A stretch of DNA of 64,000 nucleotides from Streptomyces asiaticus (GTDB taxonomy: Bacteria > Actinomycetota > Actinomycetes > Streptomycetales > Streptomycetaceae), in contig NZ_JAGSHX010000002.1 in assembly GCF_018138715.1 (NCBI RefSeq), forward strand, positions 1 through 64,000, in the 5' to 3' direction. The position numbers and the translations under genes were made by a program. Positions 62,663 to 64,000 of this stretch are shown here, in pieces. Under the pieces are notes generated by a model. That model was not told the origin of the DNA, made no database searches, and saw nothing but the letters and a program-made list of their open reading frames with translations. Numbering within the stretch: the stretch's first letter is position 1; each line of letters opens with the position of its first letter.

Positions 62663-63412
62663 ATGGTGAATACCAAGGACCTCAAGGACAAGGTCGCCGT
62701 GGTCACCGGAGGGACCAGGGGGCTGGGACTGAAGATCACCGAAGCGTTCGTCGCCGAGGGTGTCCGGGTGGTGGCCGCCGCCCGGGGCACCGAGGGCGCT
62801 GCCGAAGGCCTCGGCCACCTCGGTGACCGAGCCGTCTTCGAGCAGGCGGACGTCCGGGACCCGGAATCGGTGAAATCACTGCTGAGCGTAGCGGCGGACC
62901 GGTTCGGCGGGGTGGACATCGTGGTGGCCAACGCAGGGCTGAGCAGGCCAGGACCGGTCGCGGGACTGTCGTTCGAGAATTGGTCGCAGGTGTTGGACAC
63001 GAACGTGAACGGTGTCTTCCACTGCGTCAAGGAGTCCGTGCCGTACCTGGAGAAGAGCGAGCACGGCCGGATCATCACGCTCTCCTCGGCCCTGGGCAGT
63101 CGGCCCACCCGCGGCGCGGCCTCGTACTGCTCGACCAAGGCAGCGGTGGAGATGTTCACGCGGGTGGTGGCCCTGGAGCTGGCGCCCCTGGGCATCACCG
63201 TCAACTGCCTTTCCCCTGGCTTCATCGACGAAGGCATGGGCAAGCTGCTGAAGAAGAACGAGGCCGTGTGGGGTCAGTACGCGCCCAAGATCTCGCTGTG
63301 CCGGATGGGCCTGGGTGAGGAAGTGGCGGACGCCGCGGTCTTCCTCGCCTCCGCCGCCGGCTCGTACGTCAACGGGCATGTACTGGAGGTCAACGGCGGC
63401 CTGTCCTGGTGA
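62663..63412 (+). CDS. Short-chain dehydrogenase/ketoreductase
   Basis: 249 aa. TGGTRGLG at residues ~14-21, VANAGLSRPG, TLSSALGSRP and YCSTKAAVEM give the full SDR set. FabG-like polyketide tailoring reductase (compare the RED2-type reductases of granaticin clusters), distinct from the C-9 ketoreductase at 41572. Confidence 0.85.
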   Translation: MVNTKDLKDKVAVVTGGTRGLGLKITEAFVAEGVRVVAAARGTEGAAEGLGHLGDRAVFEQADVRDPESVKSLLSVAADRFGGVDIVVANAGLSRPGPVAGLSFENWSQVLDTNVNGVFHCVKESVPYLEKSEHGRIITLSSALGSRPTRGAASYCSTKAAVEMFTRVVALELAPLGITVNCLSPGFIDEGMGKLLKKNEAVWGQYAPKISLCRMGLGEEVADAAVFLASAAGSYVNGHVLEVNGGLSW

Positions 63413-63432
63413 CACCGGTACCGGGAGCGGAG

Positions 63433-63467
63433 CAGAGGGCGGCCCCGGCGCTCGGGGCCGCCCTCTG
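63433..63467. terminator. Bidirectional hairpin terminator
   Basis: CAGAGGGCGGCCCCG / CGGGGCCGCCCTCTG, perfect 15-bp stem with a 5-nt loop between convergent SDR genes. Confidence 0.8.
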
Positions 63468-63480
63468 TGCTGCCGCGGTG

Positions 63481-64000
63481 TCAGGCGCCGGCGGTGACCG
63501 GGATGCTCTGTCCGGTGACGGCGGTGTTCGCCGCCGAGGCCAGGAACACCACCACCCGGGCCACCTCGGCCGCGTCCAGCAGCCGGCCGAGCGGGGCCCG
63601 GTCGGCGTAACGCCCGGCGACGCCGAAACTGTTCGCCATCCGCTCCTCGTTGCGGAAGGTCCGGGTCAGGCCGGGGATCACGACATTGGAGAGGATATCC
63701 CCGTCCCGGCCCAGGCTGAAGGCCGAACTGCGCGAGAAGCCGTGCAGCGCCGCCTTGGCCGCCGCGTAGTACTCGGAGCCGATCCGCCCCGCGTCGGTCT
63801 CCAGCACCCCCTCGGTGACCAGGCTCGACGACAGGTGCACGATCCGGCCCCAGCCGCGTTCGCGCATCGGCGGGGCGACCAGGCGGGTCAGCTCGATCGC
63901 TCCCTCGATGTTGTCCCGCATCTTGTCCTGCCAGCTGTCGCCGATCTCCTCGAACCGGTCCCCGGGCGGGCGGAAGCCGAAGGGGCGGAACGCGTTGTTG
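63481..64000 (-). CDS. Short-chain dehydrogenase (5' end outside window)
   Basis: The frame is open to the right edge, where NNAFRPFGF is the end of the N-N-A motif. Then HLSSSLVTEGVLETD, YYAAAKAALHGFSR (Tyr-x-x-x-Lys) and VVFLASAANTAVTGQSIPV complete the SDR C-terminal two thirds. Another probable tailoring reductase, convergent with the SDR at 62663. Confidence 0.85.
   Translation of the reverse strand, partial: NNAFRPFGFRPPGDRFEEIGDSWQDKMRDNIEGAIELTRLVAPPMRERGWGRIVHLSSSLVTEGVLETDAGRIGSEYYAAAKAALHGFSRSSAFSLGRDGDILSNVVIPGLTRTFRNEERMANSFGVAGRYADRAPLGRLLDAAEVARVVVFLASAANTAVTGQSIPVTAGA

Noticed and set aside
1..64000. CRISPR arrays, rRNA and tRNA genes
   Set aside because: No regularly spaced direct repeats and no tRNA- or rRNA-like stretches were noticed by eye; a covariance-model scan was not possible.

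Overview
The window is high-GC actinobacterial DNA, almost certainly Streptomyces. It carries strong GC third-position bias, a tap (telomere-associated protein) homologue at the left edge, an AfsR-like SARP, secreted I36-type inhibitors, a Ku gene and a type II aromatic polyketide cluster. The tap gene suggests that the left side lies towards a linear chromosome end or belongs to a linear replicon.

Layout. 1-20 kb is accessory DNA: partial tap, a tandem zeta-toxin-like kinase, a large AfsR/SARP regulator, a Sel1-repeat protein, a large P-loop NTPase (STAND-like) divergent from a 110-aa partner, a DUF3800-like protein, a PCMT-type methyltransferase preceded by a 37-aa mini-ORF, secreted proteins, and an ECF sigma factor operon. 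20.4-25.3 kb is a minus-strand operon built around a tyrosine recombinase, a HTH regulator and a 769-aa Cys-rich protein, with two matching palindromes around the recombinase promoter.

25.4-34.0 kb is the most striking part. A ku gene is split after its 16th codon by a 7,697-bp element (25466-33162). Removing the element restores a 310-codon Ku frame exactly. The element ends carry 9-bp inverted repeats, and it encodes two overlapping tyrosine recombinases (intA, intB). Downstream of intB lies a row of modules. Two detached copies of the intB 3' end, and probably a third, alternate with small cargo genes: two nucleotidyltransferases, an aminoglycoside-type phosphotransferase and an unknown protein. 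The two clear detached copies begin at the same codon of intB, at a short repeated motif that also forms the left end of the element. I infer an integron-like accretion system in which the last ~90 codons of the integrase travel with each cassette.

34-37.1 kb has an I36-like secreted protein and a second AfsR-like SARP truncated by an IS3-family element. 37.3-63.4 kb is an aromatic polyketide cluster. It contains remnants of an FAD monooxygenase and a frameshifted TcmI-type cyclase, then KS-alpha, KS-beta, ACP, KR, aromatase/cyclase, PPTase and an acyl-CoA carboxylase beta/epsilon pair. Deoxysugar genes follow (4,6-dehydratase, 3-dehydratase, 2,3-dehydratase, 3-ketoreductase, thymidylyltransferase), then a small SARP. 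A minus-strand tailoring operon encodes an ActVI-1-like dehydrogenase, a luciferase-like monooxygenase, a SnoaL-like protein and an ActVA-5-like flavoprotein. A DsbA-like protein, an MFS exporter, an FMN reductase, an MDR oxidoreductase and SDR reductases complete it. The core gene order is that of angucycline clusters, while the tailoring set recalls benzoisochromanequinone clusters. The sugar genes point to a 2,3,6-trideoxyhexose. No glycosyltransferase is inside the window.
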